The notes beneath the pieces were generated by a model, which saw only the letters and a list, made by a program, of their open reading frames with translations, was not told the origin of the DNA and did not search any database. From positions 558,001 through 622,000 of the forward strand of contig NZ_WHUF01000002.1 in NCBI RefSeq assembly GCF_009380165.1: a stretch of 64,000 bases of DNA. Reading direction: 5' to 3'. This document shows, piece by piece, positions 27,113-35,800 of the stretch. The translations under genes were made by a program, and so were the position numbers. The first letter of the stretch is position 1. Each line of letters starts with the position of its first letter. Source of the DNA: Rugamonas rivuli (lineage in GTDB: Bacteria; Pseudomonadota; Gammaproteobacteria; Burkholderiales; Burkholderiaceae_D).

Positions 27113-28656
27113 TTCGGCAGGTAGCAGGCGCGCAGCCGGGCGTAGTCGTAGAAATGGCTGCCGGGTGCGATCTTCGCCTGCGCGCATTCGCGCTTGAAGT
27201 CGAGTTCCTTCTCGTTGTACAGCATGCGAACCAGCGTGCGGCCCTGGTCATTGGTGTAGACATCCCATTGGATGTTGGCCGCCATCGGCGCGACCTGATC
27301 GCCGCGCCAGTTGCTGTTGCTGTAGCTGTAGGTCACGGCACGCGGCAGCTGCTCGGACATGCCGGGCAGGCCGAGTATGGCCGCCATCGGGATGACGATT
27401 TCGGCGTGGGCGAAGCGCAGCTTGGCGGCGTGCGACAGATTGCCCTTGGCGATGGCGTCCACTTCGCTGAAAAAATCGTCCAGCAGCGTTTGCGCCATGC
27501 GGTAATTGACTCCGCCGTTTTCGGCGATGCCTGGACCTTTGGTGTAGAAGGCGATGGCATCCTCGGTGGCCGCGAACACGGCGGCCTGCTGCGCGGGCAT
27601 GTAGCGTGTGAAGTCGGCTTTCAGTTCGGCCTTCATGTCGGCGGCGGCCGCGTACAGGTCGTACAGCGCTTGCGCGGTGTCGACGGCGGATTTGATTTCG
27701 GTGTCGCCGTCGCCGGTCAGCTTGTTGGTGAACTTGCCGTCGGCGCTGGTGTAGCTGTAAGTGCCGGTGTTGGCGGCGCTGTAGCGGCCTTGGTCCAGAC
27801 CCGCGACGAAGGCTGGCGTGAACAGGCGCTCCAGCACTGCCTTGGCGGCGGCAGACACCTGCGGCTGCGCCAGCAAGGCGGCCTCGCGTGCGTGCAGCTC
27901 CTCGCTCTTTGCCCATGCCTGGTATTGCTGGCTGGCCTGGTAGGTGGCGTGCAGCGGATCGCTGCTGTCGGCCACCGTGTCCTGCTTTGCGCTCAGCTTG
28001 TGGAAGTAGAGCAGGAAGCGGTCGGTGCCTGCGGGGCGGCTGTCGTGGTTCGTTTCGGCGCGCGGCGCCAGCGATGGCGGGCGCACGATCAGCGCTTGCA
28101 GATTCGGTTGTTGCGCCACCAGCGAGCCGGCGAAGTAGTCGCCGCTGTCGACGGCGCGGTCTTTGCCGGAGGTGACGAGCATGATCTGGCGCGGCTGTCT
28201 GCCTGCGCCGCCTGCGGCATCGAGGAACAGCTGCGGCAGGCGGCGCATCATGCGCTCGGCCAGCTGCTTGTGCTCCGTCACACCCTGCATGGTCTCGTTG
28301 CCGTAGCCCGGCCTGGTGATGCCCGTCACGCCGTAGCCCAGCAACGCATTGGCCTTCATCATTTGCAGAAGATCGTCACCCAGTTGCGCGCCCAGCGGCG
28401 TCAAGGCCTGTTCCTTGCCGGCCAACTGCCACAGCTGGTACAACGCCAGATCGGTCTTCATGCTGCTCAAACCGCGCGACCCATGCCGCGCCAGTAGCTG
28501 GGTGTAGACCGCGCGGTAGCCTTGCGGTGCGGCTTCGTAGCTGGCGCTGGCCTGCTGCGGTTGATACGGCGTCTTGGTTTGATAATACTGCTCGCCGAAC
28601 GCGTTCAACAGCAACAGGGATAGCGCGGCGCCGGCCGCAAGGCGTGGTGGTTTCAT
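27109..28656 (-). CDS. Histidine acid phosphatase, MINPP/phytase-like
   Basis: A 515-residue exported phosphatase of histidine-phosphatase branch 2. A Sec signal (residues 1-21) is followed by the active-site motif LLARHGSRGLSS (RHGxRG form) and, near the C-terminus, the proton-donor motif RFAHAEIVIPM. The HAE form, in place of HD, is typical of multiple inositol-polyphosphate phosphatases, so phytate or lower inositol phosphates are likely substrates. It lies 3 bases after the TonB-dependent receptor gene on the same strand and shares its Pho-box promoter. Exact substrate remains inferred. Confidence 0.82.
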   Translation of the reverse strand: MKPPRLAAGAALSLLLLNAFGEQYYQTKTPYQPQQASASYEAAPQGYRAVYTQLLARHGSRGLSSMKTDLALYQLWQLAGKEQALTPLGAQLGDDLLQMMKANALLGYGVTGITRPGYGNETMQGVTEHKQLAERMMRRLPQLFLDAAGGAGRQPRQIMLVTSGKDRAVDSGDYFAGSLVAQQPNLQALIVRPPSLAPRAETNHDSRPAGTDRFLLYFHKLSAKQDTVADSSDPLHATYQASQQYQAWAKSEELHAREAALLAQPQVSAAAKAVLERLFTPAFVAGLDQGRYSAANTGTYSYTSADGKFTNKLTGDGDTEIKSAVDTAQALYDLYAAAADMKAELKADFTRYMPAQQAAVFAATEDAIAFYTKGPGIAENGGVNYRMAQTLLDDFFSEVDAIAKGNLSHAAKLRFAHAEIVIPMAAILGLPGMSEQLPRAVTYSYSNSNWRGDQVAPMAANIQWDVYTNDQGRTLVRMLYNEKELDFKRECAQAKIAPGSHFYDYARLRACYLPN

Positions 28657-28659
28657 ACC

Positions 28660-30771
28660 TTAGAAGTCTACGCGAACATTCACGCTGGCGGTACGTGGCG
28701 AGCCGACGTTCAGGTAGTTCTCCTGGTAGTAGGTCCAGTACTTGCGGTTGGCGATATTCGAGATGTTGGCGCGCACGCTGACCATCTTGCCGAAGTAGCG
28801 GTGACGGTAGTTGAAGCCCGCGTCAAACAGCGTGTACGCAGGTAGCGTGTTGACGTTGGCTGCATCCATCGGCAACTCGCCCAGATACTGGGTGCCTACA
28901 TGCAGGGCCAGGCCTGGCTGCACTTCGCGCCAGGTCGCCTGCACCGACACCTGACGACGCGGGGCGCCGACGGCGCGCTTGCCGGTGTAGGCCGCGGCGG
29001 CGTTTTCCAGCTTTGCGTCCAGCAGCATCAAGCCGCCTTCGATCGACAGATTCCTCGCAGCCTGCACCACGGTGTTGAATTCCACACCCTGATACTTGGA
29101 TTCGCCGTCCGCCACATAGACGTTGGCGGCGTTGGTGTATTGCGCGCCGCGCTTGATGTGGAACAGCGCCGCGCTGGCGTTCCAGAAGCTGCGCTCCGTC
29201 TTGATGCCGACTTCGGCCTGCTTGCTCTTCAGCGGTGCGAAAGTCTGGTTGGCGTTGACGGTGGAAGTCGGCGCGCTGGAAGCCTGCTCCATCGCCTCGA
29301 CGTAGCTGCCGTAGACGGTGGTGTCGGCGGCCGGCTTGTACATCAGCGCCACGGTCGGCGTGGTGCGCTGCGCCGGGTAGTTGGCGATGACGAGGCCCTT
29401 GGTGGAGTAGGCGTTGTCGTTGTAGCGGGTGTAGCGCGCGCCGGCCAGCACCGACCAGTTGTCGTTCAGTTTTACGGTGTCGCTGGCGAAGGCTGCTTCC
29501 TGGCGGGTGGCTTCGTCGCGGTAGGTGCCGCCGCTCCAGTTGATGCTGTCGACGTTTATGATGGTCGGCGCGTACAGGTTGCCGGTGCCCAGATAGGTCT
29601 TGGGTGTGACGGCCGAGGAGGTCGACGACAGGTTTTGCGAAGTGATGCCGGCGACGATTTCATGCGACAGGCCGAAGGCGTTGACCTTGCCTTCGAAGCT
29701 GGCCTGCGCCTGGTCGAAGTGGTAGCCGTGCAGCTCGGAGGTGACGCGGTCCTTGTAGTCGCCCTTGTTGCTGGTGATGTAGTACTGGTCCTTCTTGTAG
29801 ACGCGGGTCGAGTTCGAAGTGCGGTACGACAGGTTGGCAATCCATTCAGGGCTAAGGCGGTATTCCATGCCGACGGTGGAAAGAGCGAATTCGACGTCGC
29901 TGCCTGCGCCCACGCTATTGAGTTTGCTGTCGCCGGCGATAGGCGAAGGCACCACGAACGATGGCGAGATGACGACATCGGTGCCGCCCACGCTCTTGCG
30001 GCGCTGGTAGATCGCATCGTAGGTGATCGCCACGTCGCGGTTGACGCGCCACTCCAGGTTCAGGCCCGCCGCGTTGCGTTTGATGGAGCCACTTTCTTCC
30101 TGTACGCCGCCGTCTTCATGCAGCAGGTTCAGACGATATCCGAAGTCGCCTTCCTGGCCCATGCGGCCGCCCATGTCGATATGTTCCTTGATCGCGCCGC
30201 CTTCCTGGTAGCCCAGCGCCGCGCTGAAGCTCTTGTCGGTGGTGGGGCGTTTGCTGACGTAGTTGACGATACCGCCCGGCGAACCGAAGCCGTACATAAA
30301 GCCGGTGAGGCCTTTCAGCACTTCCACGCTCTCGAACATCTCCAACGGCATTTCGGTGCCGCGGTTGACGTTGGCCAGGCCGTTGACCTTGTATCCGTTC
30401 AGGTCATCAAGGCGCAGGCCGCGCATCTGGATGGTGGCGGGGTGGGTGCTGATCGGCGGGCTGATGGCCGTCACCGAGGCGTCGTACTTCAACACTTCGG
30501 AAATGCTGGTGGCCAGGCGGTCCTCGATCTCGTCGCTGCTGACAGCCTTGGTGGAGAAGGGCGTATCCAGTTCCGACTTGCGGCCTAATGCACCGCCGCT
30601 CACGCTGTCGCCCAGTTTTTTCTTTTCCACCGTCGCCTTGATGACGACCTTGGACAGTGCGCCTTCGTTGCCGTCTTCAGTGGCAAAAGCGGCGCCGTGC
30701 AGCGCGCACAGGCCGGCGGCCGCGAGGGCCAGGTGCAAACGGGATCGGACGAACGGAGTAGTCGGGAACAT
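28660..30771 (-). CDS. TonB-dependent receptor, siderophore-receptor subfamily
   Basis: A 703-residue outer-membrane transporter. A signal peptide (about 1-30) is followed by a plug domain with DEIEDRLATSISEVLKYDASV, ATIQMRGLRLDDL and GLTGFMYGFGSPGGIVNYVSKR, then a 22-strand barrel ending VNVRVDF with the terminal Phe. The plug resembles siderophore receptors, but the adjacent phytase-like phosphatase and Pho box suggest import of a phosphate-rich compound or an iron-inositol-phosphate complex. No Fur box was recognised. A TonB box cannot be fixed; DGNEGALSKVVIKATVEK near residues 33-50 is the likely region. Confidence 0.88.
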   Translation of the reverse strand: MFPTTPFVRSRLHLALAAAGLCALHGAAFATEDGNEGALSKVVIKATVEKKKLGDSVSGGALGRKSELDTPFSTKAVSSDEIEDRLATSISEVLKYDASVTAISPPISTHPATIQMRGLRLDDLNGYKVNGLANVNRGTEMPLEMFESVEVLKGLTGFMYGFGSPGGIVNYVSKRPTTDKSFSAALGYQEGGAIKEHIDMGGRMGQEGDFGYRLNLLHEDGGVQEESGSIKRNAAGLNLEWRVNRDVAITYDAIYQRRKSVGGTDVVISPSFVVPSPIAGDSKLNSVGAGSDVEFALSTVGMEYRLSPEWIANLSYRTSNSTRVYKKDQYYITSNKGDYKDRVTSELHGYHFDQAQASFEGKVNAFGLSHEIVAGITSQNLSSTSSAVTPKTYLGTGNLYAPTIINVDSINWSGGTYRDEATRQEAAFASDTVKLNDNWSVLAGARYTRYNDNAYSTKGLVIANYPAQRTTPTVALMYKPAADTTVYGSYVEAMEQASSAPTSTVNANQTFAPLKSKQAEVGIKTERSFWNASAALFHIKRGAQYTNAANVYVADGESKYQGVEFNTVVQAARNLSIEGGLMLLDAKLENAAAAYTGKRAVGAPRRQVSVQATWREVQPGLALHVGTQYLGELPMDAANVNTLPAYTLFDAGFNYRHRYFGKMVSVRANISNIANRKYWTYYQENYLNVGSPRTASVNVRVDF

Positions 30772-30816
30772 GAGGACCTAGGGAAGAGGGACAATGGGTT
30801 TTATACAAAGTCGGCA

Positions 30817-30850
30817 ATCTTATCGAACTTGTATGACAACCGTATGACGG
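30817..30850 (-). promoter_or_regulatory. Pho box promoter of TonB receptor-phytase operon
   Basis: Minus strand CCGTCAT (30850-30844), ACGG, TTGTCAT (30839-30833): two 7-mers each matching the PhoB half-site CTGTCAT in 6 of 7 positions with the correct 4-base spacer. Ten bases later is TAAGAT (30822-30817), a 4/6 -10 element. Box, gap and -10 have the same geometry as the E. coli phoA promoter. A second TATAAA lies further on (30805-30800). Confidence 0.75.
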
Positions 30851-30873
30851 TGTCCCTGTCTCTTCCCCAGGTT

Positions 30874-31782
30874 TTACTTGATCAGCGCCTCGATCTGCGC
30901 CAGCGATGGCGGCGATGCGCCGGGCGCCATGCAGGCGGCGGCGCCCGCGGCCACCGTGAACTGCAAATGCTGCGCAGGCTGATGCTGCGGCCGATGCATC
31001 ATGCTCCAGGCCAGCGCCGCGATGCTGGCGTCGCCCGCGCCGACGGTGTCGGCCACGGTGATGGACGGCGCCGGAAGATGCCAGGCGACGTCGCCGATGT
31101 GCAGCGATGCGCCGTCGCCGCCCTTGGTGTACAGGCAGGTGGCGGCTGGGTTCCAGCTGCGCAGCGTGGCGAAGGCCTGGTCGATGTCGTAGGTGCGGAA
31201 CAGGCCTTCCAGATCCTCTTCCGATACCTTGATCACGTCCGCCAGTTCGGTCATGCGGCGCAGCGTGGCGTCGTAACGCTGGTCCATCAGCAGGCGGTAG
31301 TTGGGATCGTAGCTGATGCGTACACCGTCGCGTTTGAGCTGTTCGGCCAGCGCCACCAGCTTGTCCGCCAGCGGTTGCCGGGCCAGGCTGATGCCGCCGA
31401 AGTGCGCCCACTTGCAGTGCGCGCGCCAGCCCTGCGGCAGCGCCGCCGCGTCGAATTGCAGGTCCGCGCTGTCGTCGCCGACGAAGAAGTAGGCCGGCGG
31501 ATCGGTGCGGTGCACGATCGCCAGCAGCGGCGATTTGTCATAGCGTTGCAGGAAGCGCAGGTCCAGCCTCGCGGCTTCGCTGGCCTGCCACAACGCGTCG
31601 CCGAACACGTCGCGGCTGATGGCGCCGGCGAAGGCGGTCGGCGTATCCAGCCTGGCCATGGCGCGCGCCACGTTCCAGGTCGAGCCGCCGGTCTGGCTGA
31701 GCCACTGGCGTTGCGCCGGGTCTTGCACGATCATGTCGGTCAGCGCTTCGCCCGCCGCCACGAAGATGGGAAATGCCGTCAT
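30874..31782 (-). CDS. PfkB-family fructokinase-like sugar kinase
   Basis: A 302-residue ribokinase-fold kinase. Signatures: GEALTDMI at the N-terminus, GGSTWNVARAMARL (PfkB motif 1 region) and VADTVGAGDASIAALAWS (motif 2 with catalytic Asp). It most resembles fructokinases, so fructose to fructose-6-phosphate is the likely reaction. It lies one base downstream of the AGE-family isomerase gene. An isomerase making fructose from mannose followed by this kinase would make a short route to glycolysis. The sugar specificity is inferred from this context. Confidence 0.85.
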   Translation of the reverse strand: MTAFPIFVAAGEALTDMIVQDPAQRQWLSQTGGSTWNVARAMARLDTPTAFAGAISRDVFGDALWQASEAARLDLRFLQRYDKSPLLAIVHRTDPPAYFFVGDDSADLQFDAAALPQGWRAHCKWAHFGGISLARQPLADKLVALAEQLKRDGVRISYDPNYRLLMDQRYDATLRRMTELADVIKVSEEDLEGLFRTYDIDQAFATLRSWNPAATCLYTKGGDGASLHIGDVAWHLPAPSITVADTVGAGDASIAALAWSMMHRPQHQPAQHLQFTVAAGAAACMAPGASPPSLAQIEALIK

Positions 31783-31783
31783 C

Positions 31784-33004
31784 TCAATCCTTCAATACGT
31801 TCAGTACTTCGTAGCACGCGCCCATGGTGTGGTAGTCCACCTTGCCGGCCGGGCTTTTCTCGTCGGTCAGCTTGCTGTTGTCTGTGCCCAGGATGCGGTA
31901 CCACGCGCCGTAGCGGTGGTCGACGAAATGCACCCAGCTGTAGGCCCAGATTTTGTCGTACCAGGTCCAGTAGCGGGTCTGGCCGGTGCGCGCGGCCAGC
32001 AGCGCGGCGGCGGCCAGGCTTTCGGCCTGTACCCAGAAGTATTTGAGATCGTCGCAGATGCTGCCGTCCGGCGCGAAGCCGTAGTAGACGCCACCATGCT
32101 CATGATCCCAGGCCTTGGCCAGCGCGCTGTCGAACAATTCTGCGGCGCGCGGCAGCAGCCAGTTGGTGCCGCCTGCGAGATGTTCGCCGTGGCGCTCCAG
32201 CAGCAGCAACAGCTTGGCCCATTCCGTCAGGTGGCCCGGCTGATAACCCCACGGACGGAAGATGTTGCTCTTGTCGTGGCGGTTGTATTCGGTATCGACC
32301 GACCAGTCGGCGTGGTAGTGCTCCCAAATCAGGTTGCCGGACAGCGCGGCCTGGCGTTGCGTGATGTTGCGGGCCAGCGTTTCCGCCCGCAGCAGGTAGG
32401 CACGTTCGCCGGTCGCTTCGAAGGCGGCGATCAGCGCTTCGCAGGCGTGCATATTGGCGTTCTGGCCGCGATAAGGCGACAGGTAGGACCAGTCGGAACT
32501 GGCTTCGTCCGCATACAGGCCGTGGGCCGATTGCCAGAAGCGCAGCTCCATCAGCGCGTAGGTTTCGGCGATCCATTCGCGGGCCTGGGTTTCTCCCGCC
32601 ATCAGCGCGTGGCTGTAGGCCAGCAGCACGAAGGCCAGGCCGTAGCAGTGGTTGGTGCCGTCGGTAACGGTGCCGCTGCCGTTGCTCCAGTCCAGTTGCC
32701 AGGCGTAGCCGCCGGTGGCCGGGTTGCGGTGGGCGTCGCGCAGGAAGGCCAGTGCGTGGCGCAGGCGCTGCTGGTCCGCCGCCTCGCCGAACTGGCGCCA
32801 CGCCATCGCGTAGTTGAACACGAAACGCGTGCTGCTCACGACGTGGCGGGTGTGCTTGTCGTAGACGGTGCCGTCGTCTTTGTAGAAGTGATAGAAGCCG
32901 CCGCTGGGGTCCACGCAACGCGGATCGTAGAACTGCTTGGTGTGGCGGATGTGGTCCAGCAGGGTGCTGCGGGACTGAAAATCTGGGGCCATCGTCAGGT
33001 CCAT
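31784..33004 (-). CDS. AGE-family sugar epimerase/isomerase (mannose isomerase-like)
   Basis: A 406-residue (alpha/alpha)6-barrel protein of the N-acylglucosamine 2-epimerase family. Conserved pieces are DPSGGFYHFYKDDGTV, NHCYGLAFVLLAYSHAL, RPWGYQPGHLTEWAKLLLLL and DHEHGGVYYGFAPDGS, which carry the catalytic His pair. Family members interconvert mannose/fructose or GlcNAc/ManNAc. The pairing with a fructokinase favours mannose or a related free sugar. The start is given as the first ATG, which overlaps the lacI-type gene by 10 bases; an ATG four codons on (32992) is equally possible. Part of the lacI-isomerase-kinase operon. Confidence 0.82.
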   Translation of the reverse strand: MDLTMAPDFQSRSTLLDHIRHTKQFYDPRCVDPSGGFYHFYKDDGTVYDKHTRHVVSSTRFVFNYAMAWRQFGEAADQQRLRHALAFLRDAHRNPATGGYAWQLDWSNGSGTVTDGTNHCYGLAFVLLAYSHALMAGETQAREWIAETYALMELRFWQSAHGLYADEASSDWSYLSPYRGQNANMHACEALIAAFEATGERAYLLRAETLARNITQRQAALSGNLIWEHYHADWSVDTEYNRHDKSNIFRPWGYQPGHLTEWAKLLLLLERHGEHLAGGTNWLLPRAAELFDSALAKAWDHEHGGVYYGFAPDGSICDDLKYFWVQAESLAAAALLAARTGQTRYWTWYDKIWAYSWVHFVDHRYGAWYRILGTDNSKLTDEKSPAGKVDYHTMGACYEVLNVLKD

Positions 33005-34038
33005 TTAGGGGTTGCGGGATGCTTCGGGCGCCAGCCTTCGACCACGGTGCTGGCGCGTACGATCAATTCCACCGGCGCGATTTTTTCCACCGGCCCCGCC
33101 ATCTGGCCTTGCAGCAGCAGCTCGACGCCCAGCGCGCCCAGTGCTTTTTTGTCGATGCGCAGCGTCGTCAACGGACGGTGCCCCAGTACGGCGGTGGCGA
33201 TGTCGTCGAAGCCCACGATCGCGATGTCGTGCGGGACTTTCAGGCCCTTGGCCAGGCAGCAGCGCATCGCCACCAGGGCGGCGCTGTCGTTGTAGCAGAA
33301 CACGGCGTCTGGTGGATGGGGCAGGGACAGCAGCTGCTCCATCGCTTCCCATGCGCCGGTTTCAAGGTCGACGCCATCGGGCAGGCCGGCCTCCAGGCGC
33401 GGGTCGGCCAGTATGCCTTCCTCGAACAGCGCCTGGCGGTAGCCGCGTGCGCGCTCGCGGATGCTGTAGTGCGACAGCGGGCCGGAGATCAGGCCCACGC
33501 GCGTGCGGCCCGCGTCGATCAGGTGTTTGGTGGCGAGGTAGCCGCCCATCATATTGTCCGGATTGACGGAGCTGTAACCGCGCAGCTTCATATCGATCAG
33601 CACCAACTGCTTGCCGGTGGAGCGCAGCGCTTCCAGCGTCTCCGGTTCGAAGAAGCCGGCGCAGACGATGCCGTCCGGCGCGTGCATGCGTATCTGGTCG
33701 ATCAAACCATCCGCCGGGCCGACCGCCATGAAGGACAGTACGATGCCTTGCTTACGGCAGGCCTCTTCGGCACCGTGCAGCACCGGCGAGTAGAACGGGC
33801 TGCTGGAGGCGGTGTTGTGCTGGCGGTGCAGCAGGAAGGTCAGGCGGCGCAGGCGTTTCGGACGCAGTTTGCAGAAGTCGTAGCCGAGTTCCCGCGCTGC
33901 CTCCAGCACCATCTGGCGCGTGGCTTCGGTCAATCCTGGTTCGTTTTTCAACGCGCGCGAAATCGTCCCGGCGGACACCCCGGCGACGCGGGCGATATCC
34001 CTGATCGTCACTGCGACGTCTTTGGTGGCTTGGTCCAT
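32995..34038 (-). CDS. LacI-family transcriptional regulator
   Basis: A 347-residue repressor. Helix-turn-helix and hinge at residues 10-65 (TIRDIARVAGVSAGTISRAL, then EATRQMVLEAARELGYDF), followed by a periplasmic-binding-protein-like effector domain with DGIVCAGFFEPE, AGRTRVGLISGP and DIAIVGFDDIATA. It heads the operon with the isomerase and kinase and is divergent from the ABC transporter operon at 34449, so it probably controls one or both. The palindrome at 34126-34136 is a possible autoregulatory site. GGAGACA precedes the ATG. Confidence 0.92.
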   Translation of the reverse strand: MDQATKDVAVTIRDIARVAGVSAGTISRALKNEPGLTEATRQMVLEAARELGYDFCKLRPKRLRRLTFLLHRQHNTASSSPFYSPVLHGAEEACRKQGIVLSFMAVGPADGLIDQIRMHAPDGIVCAGFFEPETLEALRSTGKQLVLIDMKLRGYSSVNPDNMMGGYLATKHLIDAGRTRVGLISGPLSHYSIRERARGYRQALFEEGILADPRLEAGLPDGVDLETGAWEAMEQLLSLPHPPDAVFCYNDSAALVAMRCCLAKGLKVPHDIAIVGFDDIATAVLGHRPLTTLRIDKKALGALGVELLLQGQMAGPVEKIAPVELIVRASTVVEGWRPKHPATPKWT

Positions 34039-34125
34039 CTTGTCTCCATTATTTTTCGAGAAGTCTGCATCAGCGTCCTGCCAGGGTCAAACGACTTGGC
34101 GGCTTAGGTGAAAAGTTTAGCGCAG

Positions 34126-34136
34126 GTTTACTAAAC
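34126..34136. promoter_or_regulatory. Candidate LacI-type operator
   Basis: GTTTACTAAAC: 5-bp arms around a single base, 88 bases upstream of the LacI-type gene. A second GTTTAG at 34115-34120 pairs with CTAAAC as a wider inverted repeat. Unlike many LacI operators it lacks a central CG, so this remains a candidate only. Confidence 0.35.
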
Positions 34137-34196
34137 AAGGCTTTATCTGGTGATCGCGGCCGCTTTGCCTCCTTCCTGCAACAGGCGCCACAACAG

Positions 34197-34299
34197 TTTT
34201 GTTAAGTTTTGTAAGCATTTCTTGCGAAGCCTTGCACAGTGCTGCGCCAACCCGGGGCGCAGACCCCGTTGCGGCCCCTTCGGCGGTAAGGAAATGTAA
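34197..34299 (+). promoter_or_regulatory. Periodic GTAAG boxes upstream of ABC sugar operon
   Basis: Two sets of direct repeats. TTTTGTTAAG at 34197-34206 is followed immediately by TTTTGTAAG (34207-34215), a 10-base period. At 34286-34299 GTAAGGAAATGTAA again repeats GTAA at a 10-base period. OmpR-family regulators bind such tandem repeats. The same two-part arrangement occurs before the gene at 50681. Confidence 0.5.
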
Positions 34300-34378
34300 T
34301 GCGGTGGCCGTCCCGGAAAAACTTATCCCAATAAATTCAATGTCTTATGTGTTTAATTCCATAATGCAACTAACCCTC

Positions 34379-34405
34379 TTGTCACAGAAAAGCCAATGCT
34401 AGAAT
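34379..34405 (+). promoter_or_regulatory. Possible promoter of the ABC sugar operon
   Basis: TTGTCA (34379-34384, 5/6) and TAGAAT (34400-34405, 5/6) with a short 15-base spacer, which suggests that an activator is needed. The start site would be about 35-40 bases before the ATG. Confidence 0.4.
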
Positions 34406-34448
34406 AAATTCATCGTTGTAAATAAAGCTACGCAAAAAGGACTTAACC

Positions 34449-35699
34449 ATGCAAGTACGCCGGATTGTTCGCAACGCTCTGTTGACCGCCATGTTCTCCG
34501 CCCAGGCCGCGCAGGCTGGCACGCTGGTGATCGAAAGCTGGCGCGTCGACGACAAGACGCTGTGGGAAAAGGTATTGCTGCCGGCCTTCGAGAAAAGTAA
34601 TCCCGGCATCGAAGTGAAGTTCGCGCCGACCGCGCCGACCGAATACGACTCCAGCCTGGCCGCGCGCCTGGCCGGCGGCACGGCCGGCGACTTGATCGCC
34701 TGCCGTCCGTTCGACGTATCGCTGTCGCTGTACAAGAAGGGGCACCTGGAAAAACTGGACGGCAAAGCGGGCATGCAGAACTTCGCGCCCACGTCGACGG
34801 TGGCCTGGCAGACCGACGACGCCAAGGACACCTTCTGCATGCCGGTGGCTTCCGTGATCCACGGTTTTTTGTACAACAAGAAGATCTTCAAGAAGCTGAA
34901 CCTGCAACCGCCGAAAACGGTGGATGAATTCTTCGGCGTGCTGGAGGCGTTGAAGAAGGGCGGCGTAGCGCCGCTGGCGCTGGGCACTGCCGACCAGTGG
35001 GAATCGAGCCAAATGGTTTATACCAATATCGGCCCGAACTTCTGGCGCGGCGAGGAAGGGCGCAAGGCCCTCATATCCGGCAAAGCCAAGCTGACCGATG
35101 CTCCCTTCGTCGAGGCCTTGCAGTTCGAGCAGCGCATGGGTACTTATCTGAGCAAGGGCGCCAGCGCCCAGACCTACGGCGACAGCCAGAACCAGTTCGC
35201 GCTGGGCCGCGCTGCGATCTACCCGACCGGCTCGTGGGATATCTCGTACTTCGGCCAGACGCCGGGCCTGGAGCTGGGCGCGTTTCCGCCGCCGGTGCGC
35301 AAGGCGGGCGACCCGTGCTTCATCTCCGACCACATGGACATCGGCATCGGCATCAACAAAAAGTCGCGCAACAAGGACGACGCCTTCAAATTCCTGGCCT
35401 GGGTGGGCTCGCAGGAATTCGCGGACATCTACACCAACCGCGTGACCGGTTTCTTCTCGCTGTCCAACCACCTGATCGCGGTGCGCGACCCGGTAGCCAA
35501 GCAGATGGCGGAATGGCGCAGCACCTGCGCTTCCACCATCCGCTTCAACGCCCAGGTGCTGAATCGCGGCCAGCCCAGCATGGAGAGCGAACTGTGGAAC
35601 ATCAACGCCCAGGTATTGAACGGCAAGCTGGCGCCCAAGGACGCCGCCACCAAGCTGCAAAACGGATTTGCGAAGTGGTACAAGCCACAGCAAAAGTAG
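34449..35699 (+). CDS. ABC transporter sugar-binding protein (CUT1)
   Basis: A 416-residue periplasmic solute-binding protein with a Sec signal (residues 1-23, AQAAQA cleavage region). The fold of cluster-B sugar-binding proteins is indicated by LVIESWRVDDKTLWEKVLLPAFEKSNPGIEV at the N-terminus, FLYNKKIFKKLNLQPPKTVDEFF in the middle and AAIYPTGSWDISYFGQ. It probably binds an oligosaccharide for the permeases that follow. AAAAGG precedes the ATG. An intrinsic terminator after it probably raises its level over that of the permeases. The sugar is unknown; the GH20 enzyme downstream hints at a product of chitooligosaccharides or related glycans. Confidence 0.92.
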   Translation: MQVRRIVRNALLTAMFSAQAAQAGTLVIESWRVDDKTLWEKVLLPAFEKSNPGIEVKFAPTAPTEYDSSLAARLAGGTAGDLIACRPFDVSLSLYKKGHLEKLDGKAGMQNFAPTSTVAWQTDDAKDTFCMPVASVIHGFLYNKKIFKKLNLQPPKTVDEFFGVLEALKKGGVAPLALGTADQWESSQMVYTNIGPNFWRGEEGRKALISGKAKLTDAPFVEALQFEQRMGTYLSKGASAQTYGDSQNQFALGRAAIYPTGSWDISYFGQTPGLELGAFPPPVRKAGDPCFISDHMDIGIGINKKSRNKDDAFKFLAWVGSQEFADIYTNRVTGFFSLSNHLIAVRDPVAKQMAEWRSTCASTIRFNAQVLNRGQPSMESELWNINAQVLNGKLAPKDAATKLQNGFAKWYKPQQK

Positions 35700-35739
35700 T
35701 ATCACACCAATCCCTCCCCCTGATTGTGTGATTCCTTTG

Positions 35740-35772
35740 GCCGGCGCCGGGCGCGGCGCCGGCTCTTTTTTT
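35740..35772 (+). terminator. Intercistronic terminator/attenuator in ABC operon
   Basis: Perfect 9-bp stem GCCGGCGCC / GGCGCCGGC with a 6-base loop and a 7-base T-run, between the binding-protein gene and the first permease. It is placed to let only part of the transcription continue, giving excess binding protein. Confidence 0.88.
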
Positions 35773-35800
35773 GCCCGAATTCTGAATTCTGGAGGCTTAT

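Larger units (their letters stand above)
34039..34448. other. Regulatory intergenic region between lacI-type gene and ABC operon
   Basis: 410 bases without a credible gene. It contains an 11-bp palindrome near the lacI-type start, two sets of 10-bp-periodic GTAAG repeats shared with the region at 50487-50569, an A/T-rich stretch (34320-34450) and a probable promoter for the ABC operon. Short ORFs inside (for example 34199-34402) have no ribosome site or recognisable product. Confidence 0.7.

Noticed and set aside
34199..34402. 67-codon ORF in the regulatory intergenic region
   Set aside because: No ribosome site or signal, composition unlike the coding regions, and it covers the repeat boxes and promoter.
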